Shown here one piece after another: positions 1 through 7,672 of a DNA stretch of 12,274 nt; positions within the stretch are counted from its first letter, which is position 1, and every line of letters begins with the position of its first letter. Source of the stretch: Crenothrix polyspora (GTDB taxonomy: Bacteria > Pseudomonadota > Gammaproteobacteria > Methylococcales > Methylomonadaceae); NCBI GenBank assembly GCA_945903675.1, contig CAMDOP010000073.1:1-12274 (forward strand), given 5' to 3'. Below the pieces are notes generated by a model. The model did no database searches. It saw nothing but the letters and a program-made list of their open reading frames with translations, and had not been told where the DNA came from. Both the position numbers and the translations under genes were made by a program.

Positions 1-42
1 CTCATGCAGTATTTTTTGGCGATGATAATCGGCAGGCTGCAT
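1..42 (-). other. Ambiguous left edge, possible start of a cut-off reading frame
   Basis: After the cas6e stop codon the minus strand has 41 non-coding bases and then an ATG opening 14 codons (MQPADYHRQKILHE) that run off the window. No good ribosome binding site precedes it, and the residues do not resemble the N-terminus of Cas7e, Cas5e, Cas1 or Cas2 as I know them. The plus strand is also open here: one frame ends at a TAG at 49-51 and another at a TGA near 41-43, so a convergent gene end is equally possible. I cannot decide what lies here. It matters because it determines whether the cas operon continues. Confidence 0.15.
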
Positions 43-83
43 GAATACTAGAATTGCACTTCAGAGTTGAATTCGCGTTTCAA

Positions 84-713
84 TTAAAGTTTAACGATTT
101 GTAATAGACCAAAGCCAAAGGCTTTGCCCCGCCCAATGCCTTGTTGAAAGCTTTGGATAAATTGCGCTTGATTTGTAACCTTAAGTTCGCCTTTTAGTGT
201 TGCACTACCATGCGTGACCTTTTGTTCATTTTTTGTGAACGTCTGTACTGCAAGTTTTTCAACTTGTAAATTCATTGGGTTAACAGTAAATCCCCAAGAA
301 CTTGGAGCACGTTCAATAAACCATTGCGCTATGTTTTCTCTTTCCCGTATTGGAATAATTTTGCTGGTTTTATTGTCACGCTTGCAGGGGTTAACGGTGA
401 CTTCTAACGCATAATGTTGATGCTGTAAAAAATCGTCAGGAATGATCTTATATTCAACTTCACCATGAGCCGGTGAGGCGTTAGGCTGCCGGTTTGAAAG
501 CATTAAAATAAGTCGATGGTTAAAATCACCGCCTTTATCTACATACAAGATTCCACTAGAGTGACTCTCTTGTTTTTGTTGTTCACTACGAATATCATCA
601 TACAAATCATAAATAACACGATGTAAAGAATAAGCATCTGTAATTTTGAGTGCTTTAATATCACTTCGTGATAATTTCAACACGGCGGCATAAAGTGGGT
701 TGGTTTCACTCAT
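84..713 (-). CDS. cas6e: Type I-E CRISPR pre-crRNA endoribonuclease Cas6e
   Basis: Cas6e cuts precursor CRISPR RNA inside the repeat hairpin and normally stays bound to the 3' end of the mature crRNA within Cascade. The 209-residue product is close to the usual length of about 200. His31 in the segment DAYSLHRVIYDLY lies where the catalytic histidine of the family sits (His20 in E. coli CasE). The C-terminus carries the glycine-rich loop QGIGRGKAFGFGLL (191-204), matching the family signature. The start overlaps the stop of cas11 by 4 bp (ATGA) and has an AAGGA ribosome binding site, so the two are translationally coupled. Oddity: cas6e directly follows cas11, whereas the common order places cas7e and cas5e between them. 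The family assignment is strong; that the protein is active is inferred. Confidence 0.93.
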   Translation of the reverse strand: MSETNPLYAAVLKLSRSDIKALKITDAYSLHRVIYDLYDDIRSEQQKQESHSSGILYVDKGGDFNHRLILMLSNRQPNASPAHGEVEYKIIPDDFLQHQHYALEVTVNPCKRDNKTSKIIPIRERENIAQWFIERAPSSWGFTVNPMNLQVEKLAVQTFTKNEQKVTHGSATLKGELKVTNQAQFIQSFQQGIGRGKAFGFGLLQIVKL

Positions 714-1231
714 GCTATTTCCTTGTTAGTAAATTGCTTATAAAAGTCTTGTGCCCAACGCGTTTTAACGCGTTGATTATCGAAATGAAATTTGAGTATG
801 TCATTTAATAGTTGCGTATAGTCCAATGGTAAATTAGCTTTAGAATCTATTAAACTAAACAAAGGTCTTAAAATACGACAAACTTCTTCAACCGATTCAC
901 AGGCAAGTAAGCGCCTTAATTTTGCTTTTGCTTGGTCGCTGTTGTTGCCCTCTTCATAACACAGTGCAATGCCTCGACCTATCCCCATACTGCCATTGTG
1001 CTCAACTTTGGATTTAGCAATTGCAGCTGCAATAGTGGCGTAAGGTAAGCGCTGATAGTCTTTTTCTAAATCTATATTAAAGGTGGCCAAATGTTCCCAG
1101 CACTGATATTCAGTTGCAGGGTTATCAGCACGCTTTAAACCAGCAGCAAGTCCTTTATCTTTTTGACATCGGTCAATCGTGCGTATTATGAAAGACTCAC
1201 TTCTACTTGGCTTTTTTACTTCGTCGCTCAT
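710..1231 (-). CDS. cse2: Type I-E Cascade small subunit Cas11 (Cse2/CasB)
   Basis: Cse2 forms the dimeric belly of Cascade that stabilises the crRNA-target hybrid and the displaced strand. The 173-residue, largely helical product is slightly longer than E. coli CasB (about 160). Recognisable family features are the central GIALCYEEG segment, the RLLAC helix, and the C-terminal motif VKTRWAQDFYKQF (about 154-166), which resembles the RWAQDFY stretch typical of Cse2. It overlaps cas8e upstream by 4 bp and cas6e downstream by 4 bp, so all three are probably made from one transcript. AGAGGTGG about 8 nt before the ATG serves as ribosome binding site. No truncation is visible. Confidence 0.93.
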   Translation of the reverse strand: MSDEVKKPSRSESFIIRTIDRCQKDKGLAAGLKRADNPATEYQCWEHLATFNIDLEKDYQRLPYATIAAAIAKSKVEHNGSMGIGRGIALCYEEGNNSDQAKAKLRRLLACESVEEVCRILRPLFSLIDSKANLPLDYTQLLNDILKFHFDNQRVKTRWAQDFYKQFTNKEIA

Positions 1232-2742
1232 GCGGGTGCCACCTCTTTATGTTTGTATTGATCTTTTAAATATTTACCTAGATTAGGTCTATTCTTTGCC
1301 CAAGCATCCAGTTGTCTTGCAGTATCTTTAGCACAATAGGTGTCATACGCTTGATTTGCAAACCCTGCAAAGTTTTTACGTAAGCTTTGCGCTTGATCGG
1401 TATCGTCACAGACATTCACTAAATCTTGAAACTTGCGTTCACAGAGTTGCCAAAATAGATTACTCGCTAATCCAGCTTGACCTTTACTCTCCATGTTTTG
1501 GCTTTTAAAATAATTAAGCGTGGCACTATAGACAATTTTAGAAAGCTGCTCTAAATCGGTCATCTCCAATTGTAGATTGGCAAACCAAAATGTACCCAAT
1601 ACCGATTGTGGCAGGGTAATTAAGGATTCAACCGAGTCGTCGCTACCTGACACATACTGTTCACCTGCATTATTACTGACACGCAAGCCTCCTGACCAAA
1701 TACCCAATTCATTAACCTGATCACGCGCGCGTTTTAAACCGAAGCGCAAATGATAACAATCAAAACCTGTACTGCTCGATTGACCAAGAAAGCTTAATAA
1801 CGCAGTTAAAAAACGCCAAGGTCTCCTTTCTGGATCAGTCCAAATAGTTTTAGGTTCTTTATCTGAAAAATTCACTGAAATACTTGGATCAACCACACCT
1901 TCTTTGTACCCTTGATGCGCAATGCCTTCAGAATAATGCAAGCCGGTATCGGTTAAAAGACAAAAACGTGATAGCGGTATCAAGCGCCCCATCAATGAAG
2001 TTTGCAAACTCTTGGCTGTGTCACAAACCTCGCCTTCTGGCATTAACTCCCAAGGCGCTGTTCCTAATCCACTGCTGTAAATACGAACTTGTGAAAGTTG
2101 CTCAATAGTTAATAAATTAAGCCAAAGGCTCTCTATTAGGGATTGACCTACTAAGAAGTTATGTAAAAAACCATAAAATCCGATCGAGGGCCCAGATTTA
2201 CCAGAAGATGATTTACCTTTACCATTCGCCTTACCTGAATACCCCTTTGATAAGACAACGCTGTTATCGGTTTTTTTACCACCTAAACCAAAGCCCATTA
2301 AGACGACAATTAACAGTGCCTTATCCGCATCATATAGTGTTTTTTCTATCTGATCTTGCGTCAATACCGTGGTATTTCCGGTAGCGATTTCTGCAAGGAC
2401 AGCACCAAAACTTTGTACGCTTGCTGAACTAACCGCCGGCATTTGTAAGAAAGGTTGTTCACCATACAGCCAAAAGCACTCATGCCACTTATCCAAATAC
2501 GCCAAACAGTTTGCAGCCAAATCGTTCGCCCCTAACTCAGCCCAAGCCTCATCATCTTTAGGCGTTGATGCGGCTTGTGCAATCGCTAATAATAATTTTG
2601 TCAGAGCGATCTTTTGCACGGGATTACCGCCCAAAGCTCGATAGTGATGATTACTAAAGAGTTCTTTTAAGCTCACTCTTCCGATATCAACAATCGGTAT
2701 CCATGACTCGTCAATCAAATTAAATCGGTTCTCGGTGGTCAT
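1228..2742 (-). CDS. cse1: Type I-E Cascade large subunit Cas8e (Cse1/CasA)
   Basis: Cas8e recognises the PAM, helps open target DNA and recruits Cas3. The 504-residue product matches the usual length. The N-terminus RFNLIDESWIPI (6-17) is the classic Cse1 opening, followed by a QPFLQMP stretch (97-103) and GFGLGGKKTDNS (150-161), in the region where the family has a flexible loop contacting nucleic acid. Residues about 169-184 are unusually rich in Gly, Ser and Lys, suggesting a disordered basic insertion; that role is inference. The C-terminal third is helical, as expected for the four-helix bundle. An AGGAA box lies just before the ATG. It starts 18 bp after the cas3 stop codon and overlaps cse2 by 4 bp, placing it second in the operon. 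Confidence 0.94.
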   Translation of the reverse strand: MTTENRFNLIDESWIPIVDIGRVSLKELFSNHHYRALGGNPVQKIALTKLLLAIAQAASTPKDDEAWAELGANDLAANCLAYLDKWHECFWLYGEQPFLQMPAVSSASVQSFGAVLAEIATGNTTVLTQDQIEKTLYDADKALLIVVLMGFGLGGKKTDNSVVLSKGYSGKANGKGKSSSGKSGPSIGFYGFLHNFLVGQSLIESLWLNLLTIEQLSQVRIYSSGLGTAPWELMPEGEVCDTAKSLQTSLMGRLIPLSRFCLLTDTGLHYSEGIAHQGYKEGVVDPSISVNFSDKEPKTIWTDPERRPWRFLTALLSFLGQSSSTGFDCYHLRFGLKRARDQVNELGIWSGGLRVSNNAGEQYVSGSDDSVESLITLPQSVLGTFWFANLQLEMTDLEQLSKIVYSATLNYFKSQNMESKGQAGLASNLFWQLCERKFQDLVNVCDDTDQAQSLRKNFAGFANQAYDTYCAKDTARQLDAWAKNRPNLGKYLKDQYKHKEVAPA

Positions 2743-2760
2743 CTATGTTCCTGCTAGTTG

Positions 2761-5316
2761 TTATTTATTAGTTTGATAGCCTAGCTTTTGATTATATTCA
2801 AGTTGATATTTCTCTAAGGCGCTACCGCCGTCTAAACTCATTAACTCATCACTCGCTTTTACTTTTGCCACTCTTAATCTGCTTTCATCATTGTGTTTAC
2901 CGAGATAAATATAGTCCTGCAACCAGTCCAGGCCATTGCCAATAATGGGTTTTGGCGCCAGATACTCGGCAACTCGCACGGTATTTTGTAACAGCTTAGC
3001 GGCTAAATCTCTGCGTTCTTTAGGTTGTAAGCCTTTACCTTTATCGGGTAAAAGAATTTGAGTCTCATCTAAAAAACGCACCCTAACTCCGCCTTGTTGC
3101 GAGTCGGTTTGATAATTTCTAATGAGTAATACGTCAACCGTATCTTGCTCGCTGTAACGGGTATTAGCTTTTTCTTCGGACAAGGTCTTACCGCCTTCTG
3201 ATAAGCCTATTAGAGCCATGCTTTTCAGTTCGGCTTTCTTTTTTTCAAGTGTGTTTAAATAGCTTAATAACAAACCGGTTTCACTTCGTTCTTGATAGGT
3301 TGCTTCAATAATGTCTCGAATCTGACTTGGGATACTTAAGTTTTCCAAGCTTTGCCATACCTCTAAACTTCTACATAGTACATACGGTGTATACACTTTA
3401 GCGGTTTTACCAAAAGTATTATCTGGATTTTCTACTGCACTGATCATATCAGGTGCAAGCAGCCAAACTTCGCGCTGTACGTTAACAGGTCTTTGTGTCA
3501 GATCGTGTCGCCATAAACGTCCTATGCGCTGTAATAACATATCGCTGGGTGCAAAACGGCTGATCAAAAAATCAGCATCAATATCTAAAGACTGCTCAAG
3601 TACTTGGGTGCCAATTAAAATACGACCTCGTTGTGCGCGCTGATTAGCACCTTCTTTTCCATATAAGGTTGTCCAATAATGTTCATTCTGTTCACGATCA
3701 ATTTTTAAAAACCGAGAATGCAGTAAGCCACATTCAACACCCAAGTTACTGGCGCGTGTAGCTAATAGGCGATAAATAGCCTGTGCTTCTGCAACGGTAT
3801 TTTCAATCCATAAGACCTGTTGCCCTTGTTCGGCGCGTAATAAAGCAGCGTCAAGTGCGGGTTCATCTTGTTGGCAACGGGTGATTTTTACGTTGACATC
3901 AACTATTGAATTAACGGTGACTTCAATTAATGACCCTTGTTTGGGTAAAGCGGACACTAAAGGATAATGTTGTGTCGTGGTGACTTTTTTGAGCAAAGTA
4001 CTGCGTCTTTGTTGAGTCAGGGTAGCGCTTAAAATAATGACTGTGCAATGCAAGTCAGTTAAGGCATTAATCAGCTCATCAATGAGTGTACCGGTATAAC
4101 TATCATAAGAATGCACTTCATCGAGGATGACTACCTTGCCCGCTAAGCCAAAAGTTCTTACAAAACCATGCTTAACATTCATCACAGCCATTAATGCTTG
4201 ATCTATGGTACCGACTGCAAACGGGGCTAATATGCCTCGTTTAGCCGCGTGGAACCATGAGCCTCCCGGATTACCTTCTTTACCCAGTTCTGTTTTTAAC
4301 CAAGCATTGCCGTGTAAGAGTAACGGTTGTTGGTGTGAGCTATCGTTGTCTAAGATGGCCTTTAGAAACACTTCAACCCGTTCATGTATTTTTTCGGAGG
4401 TCAGCTGAGTGGGTAAAGCAAAATAAATCCCCGTTGCTTGCTGAGTGTTTAACATTTGATAAGCGGCATACAATGCTGCTTCTGTCTTTCCCAATCCCAT
4501 CGGGGCTTCTAAAATATAAACACCAGGGCCTGTGACTGTATCAATGAAACTTTGCTGGATATCGCGTACTTGCCAGTTAAAAATATCACTAAAACTTAAT
4601 GCCGGTTTAATTACCGGTTTGATAAAGCCGGCATTATCCAAGGCTTGTTTGATGTAAGGTTGCCAGTCTTGAGTTGGAATATCAAATAAAGAACCTGAAC
4701 CGATCCAATCCGAGACGGTGGTAAAGCCTGCTAAGACGCGGGCTTGTAAGGCGCTAGTGACTGTTGGAAATTCTGTTTGTAAGGCGTTTTTTAATGCGGT
4801 GAGTAATTCTTCACGGCGTTGCTGCCAAACTAACCCGCCAAAAATTTCATCCGTTGCACTGTAAATATTAATATTAGGTGAGTAACCATGATGTTGGCCT
4901 AGAATTTCGGGAATGTATTTACCAAGTTTTAAATATTGGGCTGTTATTTGACTAACACCGGCATGGCCTCCCCATTGTCTTTCTATATCGGGATTTACTT
5001 TTTCTAAGCCCGTTTTACTATTAGGCGCATATCCATCAGTGCCACGATAAAGTTTTTCTTGAAAAGTAGGGCTTATTTTACCAATATCATGTGCGGCGGC
5101 AATGAGTTCTGATCCAGTGGGAAATAATTCGGCAACCAACCAAGACGGCATCCGATTAAGCAGTTCTTTAGCGACTTCACCGACAATATGAATATGATTT
5201 AACACTTGCCGACCGGCTAATTTTTCTCCCGTAAAGGATTTATAAGTTTTAGCTAAACAGTCTTCTAAATCAAGTGCATTTAAGTTCTTATTAAGCTTAT
5301 TTTTGGATTTCAACAT
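2761..5316 (-). CDS. cas3: CRISPR-associated helicase/nuclease Cas3 (HD plus DExH, type I-E)
   Basis: Cas3 is recruited by Cascade after target recognition, nicks the displaced strand with its HD nuclease and degrades DNA while translocating with its SF2 helicase. The 851-residue product is full length. HD domain: His41/His43, His76-Asp77 in AAHDIGK, His118, His142/His143 and a conserved-looking Asp203 (SDWIGS). Helicase: Walker A APMGLGKTEA (271-280), DEVH (399-402), SAT (430-432) and QRIGRLWRH (596-604). All key residues seem intact. It is the first cas gene of the leftward operon. The 97-bp gap to the lipoprotein gene upstream is A+T-rich, with TATATAA close to the ATG but no convincing -35 box, so the cas promoter is not defined. 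No strong Shine-Dalgarno sequence precedes the start. Confidence 0.95.
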   Translation of the reverse strand: MLKSKNKLNKNLNALDLEDCLAKTYKSFTGEKLAGRQVLNHIHIVGEVAKELLNRMPSWLVAELFPTGSELIAAAHDIGKISPTFQEKLYRGTDGYAPNSKTGLEKVNPDIERQWGGHAGVSQITAQYLKLGKYIPEILGQHHGYSPNINIYSATDEIFGGLVWQQRREELLTALKNALQTEFPTVTSALQARVLAGFTTVSDWIGSGSLFDIPTQDWQPYIKQALDNAGFIKPVIKPALSFSDIFNWQVRDIQQSFIDTVTGPGVYILEAPMGLGKTEAALYAAYQMLNTQQATGIYFALPTQLTSEKIHERVEVFLKAILDNDSSHQQPLLLHGNAWLKTELGKEGNPGGSWFHAAKRGILAPFAVGTIDQALMAVMNVKHGFVRTFGLAGKVVILDEVHSYDSYTGTLIDELINALTDLHCTVIILSATLTQQRRSTLLKKVTTTQHYPLVSALPKQGSLIEVTVNSIVDVNVKITRCQQDEPALDAALLRAEQGQQVLWIENTVAEAQAIYRLLATRASNLGVECGLLHSRFLKIDREQNEHYWTTLYGKEGANQRAQRGRILIGTQVLEQSLDIDADFLISRFAPSDMLLQRIGRLWRHDLTQRPVNVQREVWLLAPDMISAVENPDNTFGKTAKVYTPYVLCRSLEVWQSLENLSIPSQIRDIIEATYQERSETGLLLSYLNTLEKKKAELKSMALIGLSEGGKTLSEEKANTRYSEQDTVDVLLIRNYQTDSQQGGVRVRFLDETQILLPDKGKGLQPKERRDLAAKLLQNTVRVAEYLAPKPIIGNGLDWLQDYIYLGKHNDESRLRVAKVKASDELMSLDGGSALEKYQLEYNQKLGYQTNK

Positions 5317-5413
5317 TTAATTTATATAAAGAAAATTTTGCGCACGGCGATATGACACGCCTAAATAAAATTAAATAACACTTACATTGATGACTGCTTT
5401 ATAGCTTAAGTTT

Positions 5414-5854
5414 TTATTTACCTTCAATATCAGCTAAATGCTTATTGATATCATTAGGAAAGTTATGCCCTTGGCAATTTGAGACTCCCATTACTTTACA
5501 CTTTGCTTGAGCACTTAATCCCAACTGATAATAAGTTTTGGCTGCTGGTAAATAATTTAATCCTTCAGCTGCCCTTCCTAAATAATAGTAAGTTAACTCT
5601 CCACCATAACCAATACCCATAACCCTTCTGGCTAACTCATCCCAAGCTCGAGCGTAAAGTAATGCATCTATTTCTACAAGGTTTGCCCCTAATTTCCCAC
5701 TACAAGTAAATACACAATCAAGCCGTATTAATCCTTTTTGAAAGGCCTCTGCCTGAGAAATCTTTTCATTACCTAATATTATTGGCCCACTAGAAGCGCA
5801 GCCAGTTAATGTTAAATATGTAGCGAATAATGCTATAAATAATATTTTCTTCAT
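5414..5854 (-). CDS. Putative TPR-like outer-membrane lipoprotein
   Basis: I do not recognise a named family. The 146-residue product begins with a lipoprotein signal peptide: basic MKK, a hydrophobic stretch and the lipobox LTGC, with Cys about residue 19 followed by Ala, which favours outer-membrane sorting. After cleavage the mature protein has helical segments such as LYARAWDELARRV and YYYLGRAAEGLNYLPAAKTYYQL, whose Tyr/Ala/Leu spacing resembles one or two tetratricopeptide-type helices. Four Cys residues in the mature part (FTCSG, DC, KCK, NCQG) could form disulfides in the periplasm. GGAG lies 9 nt before the ATG. It is the last of three lipoprotein genes, 17 bp after the previous one. 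No link to CRISPR function can be drawn from the sequence. Confidence 0.75.
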   Translation of the reverse strand: MKKILFIALFATYLTLTGCASSGPIILGNEKISQAEAFQKGLIRLDCVFTCSGKLGANLVEIDALLYARAWDELARRVMGIGYGGELTYYYLGRAAEGLNYLPAAKTYYQLGLSAQAKCKVMGVSNCQGHNFPNDINKHLADIEGK

Positions 5855-5871
5855 TGTTAAAGCTCCAATTA

Positions 5872-6273
5872 TTAATGTGCCGAATAAACCGTATAGCCAT
5901 GCTTAGCAAGGCATTGGTAAAGTATATTTTCTCTAGCCAATCGTTCTTCAGGTGACATTGAGCCCACGCCCGCACCTACTAGTGTTGCAGCTACTATTAT
6001 AGGTATCGCAACAGGGTTAATGGCTCCGTAGCCCGCGATTAATGCCAACCCAGCAACAGAACTACCAGCCGCCACAGCCATATAGCCAGCTTTAATAAGA
6101 CGTTCATCAGTTAGGCTGTAAGTCATTGCTATATTGGTGCAATTTGCTTTATCGGCTTCGTACTTGGCCTGATCTTCTATAACAAGAGTGTCTACCGCTA
6201 CATTGATATGTTTAGGAGCACAACCAGCAATCGCAAGGATAGATAGCATTATCAATGCCTTGTTAATCCTCAT
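5872..6273 (-). CDS. Putative glycine-zipper lipoprotein
   Basis: The 133-residue product has a lipoprotein signal peptide ending in the lipobox IAGC (Cys18, then Ala). A central segment of about 40 residues (AAGSSVAGLALIAG to LVGAGVGS) is small-residue-rich and hydrophobic with recurring G-x-x-x-G spacing, the pattern called a glycine zipper, usually a membrane-inserting or oligomerising helix pair. The tail ENILYQCLAKHGYTVY resembles the C-terminus of many small proteobacterial lipoproteins (Cys, then GY-V). It overlaps the upstream gene by 4 bp (ATGA), so it is translationally coupled. A purine-rich AGAAGAGAAG precedes the ATG. The specific function is unknown. Confidence 0.75.
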   Translation of the reverse strand: MRINKALIMLSILAIAGCAPKHINVAVDTLVIEDQAKYEADKANCTNIAMTYSLTDERLIKAGYMAVAAGSSVAGLALIAGYGAINPVAIPIIVAATLVGAGVGSMSPEERLARENILYQCLAKHGYTVYSAH

Positions 6274-6836
6274 GACTTCTCTTCTATAGCAAATACCTTT
6301 ACGGGCTGCTTCATATTTATCTTATTCATAAATTCATTTTTATAGATAGTTAATGGAAACAATACCTGTTTTGGTGGTGGACTTATTGCGTTAGATATTT
6401 CATAAATTATTGCCCCGACAAGGCCAAACATATATGAGTACATAGGTTTAGAGATAACGTTCCTATCGGATACCAGTAAAATCTTTTCGCTAGGCTTTAT
6501 ATCAAAGTCTTTTGTTGGCTCAACACCAGAGGAGTTATTAAGATTGAATTTTCCCGCAGTTATATCAACTCGTCCAACTTCACCAAGTCTGATTTGAGAA
6601 TACTTTTTCCCATTGATTGCAAAATCACAAGCGCCGTTATTTTCAATTAAAGAATCTTCATAGTGACCATCTTTAGCCATTTTCCCGCATGTTAAATAAA
6701 GACTAGCTAAGCTTGTATCTTTGGCTGGCTCATAAAATACCTCTTTATCAGAAACGCTTAAATCCAATGACCTTGTTGCACAACCAACAAGTGAAAAACC
6801 AATAGCAGTTAAAATTAAAATCCTAAACATGAGCAT
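6270..6836 (-). CDS. Putative lipoprotein of unknown function, first gene of the lipoprotein operon
   Basis: The frame is open further upstream (to 6875), but I choose the ATG at 6836 because AAAGGA ends 6 nt before it and the resulting N-terminus (MLMFRILILTAIGFSLVGC) is a compact lipoprotein signal peptide with lipobox LVGC followed by Ala. The product is then 188 residues. The mature part is mostly predicted beta strand with charged loops. A hydrophobic stretch YMFGLVGAIIYEISNAI near two thirds of the length could be a membrane or buried helix. I recognise no family. It leads a three-gene operon with a likely promoter at 6887-6915. Confidence 0.68.
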   Translation of the reverse strand: MLMFRILILTAIGFSLVGCATRSLDLSVSDKEVFYEPAKDTSLASLYLTCGKMAKDGHYEDSLIENNGACDFAINGKKYSQIRLGEVGRVDITAGKFNLNNSSGVEPTKDFDIKPSEKILLVSDRNVISKPMYSYMFGLVGAIIYEISNAISPPPKQVLFPLTIYKNEFMNKINMKQPVKVFAIEEKS

Positions 6837-6886
6837 AATCATTCCTTTATAGTTAACGTATCTTGCCTTAACCATACTCTTAACAA

Positions 6887-6915
6887 GTAATATCTGTCTA
6901 TCACTTGCCTATCAA
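6887..6915 (-). promoter_or_regulatory. Likely sigma70-type promoter of the lipoprotein operon
   Basis: Reading leftward, TTGATA (6910-6915) is followed after exactly 17 bp by TATTAC (6887-6892). This gives five of six consensus matches at -35 and four of six at -10, about 45 bp before the chosen start of the first lipoprotein gene. Based on consensus matching only. Confidence 0.45.
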
Positions 6916-6950
6916 TCAAGGGTTACTGTAATTGGTTAAGTGCAACATCA

Positions 6951-6978
6951 AAGAAGCGGCTGGACTCATTCGCTTCTT
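6951..6978. repeat. Perfect 8-bp inverted repeat, possible hairpin
   Basis: AAGAAGCG (6951-6958) and CGCTTCTT (6971-6978) are perfect reverse complements around a 12-base loop. No T-run follows on either strand, so it is a poor intrinsic terminator. It lies just upstream of the lipoprotein promoter and could be a weak terminator for the gene ending at 7122 or a protein-binding site. Confidence 0.4.
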
Positions 6979-6993
6979 ATGCCCATGATATTT

Positions 6994-7011
6994 ATAAGTA
7001 ATTATACTTAT
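6994..7011. repeat. Short inverted repeat, operator-like
   Basis: ATAAGT (6994-6999) and ACTTAT (7006-7011) form an inverted repeat with a 6-base A+T spacer. The size fits the operator of a dimeric regulator, but in A+T-rich DNA such a site can arise by chance. Confidence 0.25.
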
Positions 7012-7121
7012 TGAGCAAAATCACATCTAATGTAAGTGACTAAAAATAAAAGATTTTATAGGAGGAATTACCAGCAGATGATGCGGGGAATAAATACAAT
7101 TTTTGAGATAAGGAACCTTGC

Positions 7122-7499
7122 TCAATCTGAGGTTTTAATATTCTCTAGCTCAAGTAGGAAAGCTCCTACCTGCTCTAAGGTTTGAATATCTTTATAGCCA
7201 TTAGGCTTATTACCCCGTGTTCGGTTATCTATTGAGCCCAGAACTATAAGCGCATCTTCTAGGTTCCTGAGTACTGCGATCTGCTCTGTTTGTTGTTGTA
7301 GCTTATCTTGTGTGTAGGCACCTTTTTTATAGTTACCGTGAGATTTACCTTTAGCTCGCTTATCTGGGTGGACAGCGCCATGTTTATTACATACTGTTGT
7401 GCCATAGGCTGCTGGGCATAAACATTGCTCAAGGTTGCGTGATTTCGTACGGGCTTTACATCTTTTTACAGTACCGTTGCGAATAGCGGGTAGAGGCAT
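7122..7499 (-). CDS. Small Cys/His-rich protein of mobile elements, possible zinc-binding
   Basis: The 125-residue product opens with a cluster C14, C26, C28, C37, H40 followed by Gly (motifs RCKARTKS, CLCPA and VCNKHG). This resembles the short Cys-x-Cys...Cys-x-x-His-Gly proteins common in phages, plasmids and integrative elements, which probably bind one zinc ion. Next comes a basic stretch (DKRAKGKSHGNYKKGAYT) and then a helical, Leu/Glu-rich C-terminus (about 66-121). Zinc or nucleic-acid binding is inferred from the pattern. AAGGA lies 9 nt before the ATG, and a GC-rich hairpin sits just upstream (7526-7541). The gene stands alone, 228 bp from the first lipoprotein gene's longest start. 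Confidence 0.65.
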   Translation of the reverse strand: MPLPAIRNGTVKRCKARTKSRNLEQCLCPAAYGTTVCNKHGAVHPDKRAKGKSHGNYKKGAYTQDKLQQQTEQIAVLRNLEDALIVLGSIDNRTRGNKPNGYKDIQTLEQVGAFLLELENIKTSD

Positions 7500-7525
7500 G
7501 AGATTTAATCCTTATGAGCTGGCGG

Positions 7526-7541
7526 GCCGCTCTTAGGCGGC
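7526..7541. repeat. GC-rich hairpin with short T-rich tail
   Basis: GCCGC (7526-7530) and GCGGC (7537-7541) can pair around a 6-base loop. On the plus strand a T-rich stretch follows. On the minus strand the hairpin would sit in the leader of the gene starting at 7499, where it could affect expression. No plus-strand gene needs a terminator here, so a leader role or chance is as likely. Confidence 0.3.
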
Positions 7542-7566
7542 TTTGCTTATTTGAAATAGTGACCTC

Positions 7567-7598
7567 ATAACAATATAGTTATGGCTGGTTATTGTTAT
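7567..7598. repeat. Perfect 9-bp inverted repeat
   Basis: ATAACAATA (7567-7575) and TATTGTTAT (7590-7598) are perfect reverse complements with a 14-base loop. It is A+T-rich and lies about 70-100 bp upstream of the gene starting at 7499. An operator or structured leader is possible; function is unknown. Confidence 0.35.
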
Positions 7599-7672
7599 AT
7601 TGAACGACTGTTATTAAGCTCGTTTCTCTACGAGAGTAGTATTTTAACCAAGCTGGTGTGTTTTTAGATTCC

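Noticed and set aside
4205..4535. Two plus-strand frames opposite cas3
   Set aside because: They lie against the conserved helicase domain and have no recognisable protein features.
5790..5975. Minus-strand 61-codon frame overlapping two lipoprotein genes
   Set aside because: It is out of frame with two genes that have clear signal peptides, and its Asn/Ile-rich product looks like a shadow.
6840..6875. Longer start for the first lipoprotein gene at 6875
   Set aside because: The extra 13 residues precede a complete lipoprotein signal peptide, and the Shine-Dalgarno fits the ATG at 6836.
7078..7185. Plus-strand 35-codon frame after an AGGAGG box (7060-7065)
   Set aside because: The ribosome binding site is 12 bases from the first ATG, no promoter is evident, the product is short with low-complexity Ser, and it overlaps the end of the opposite gene.
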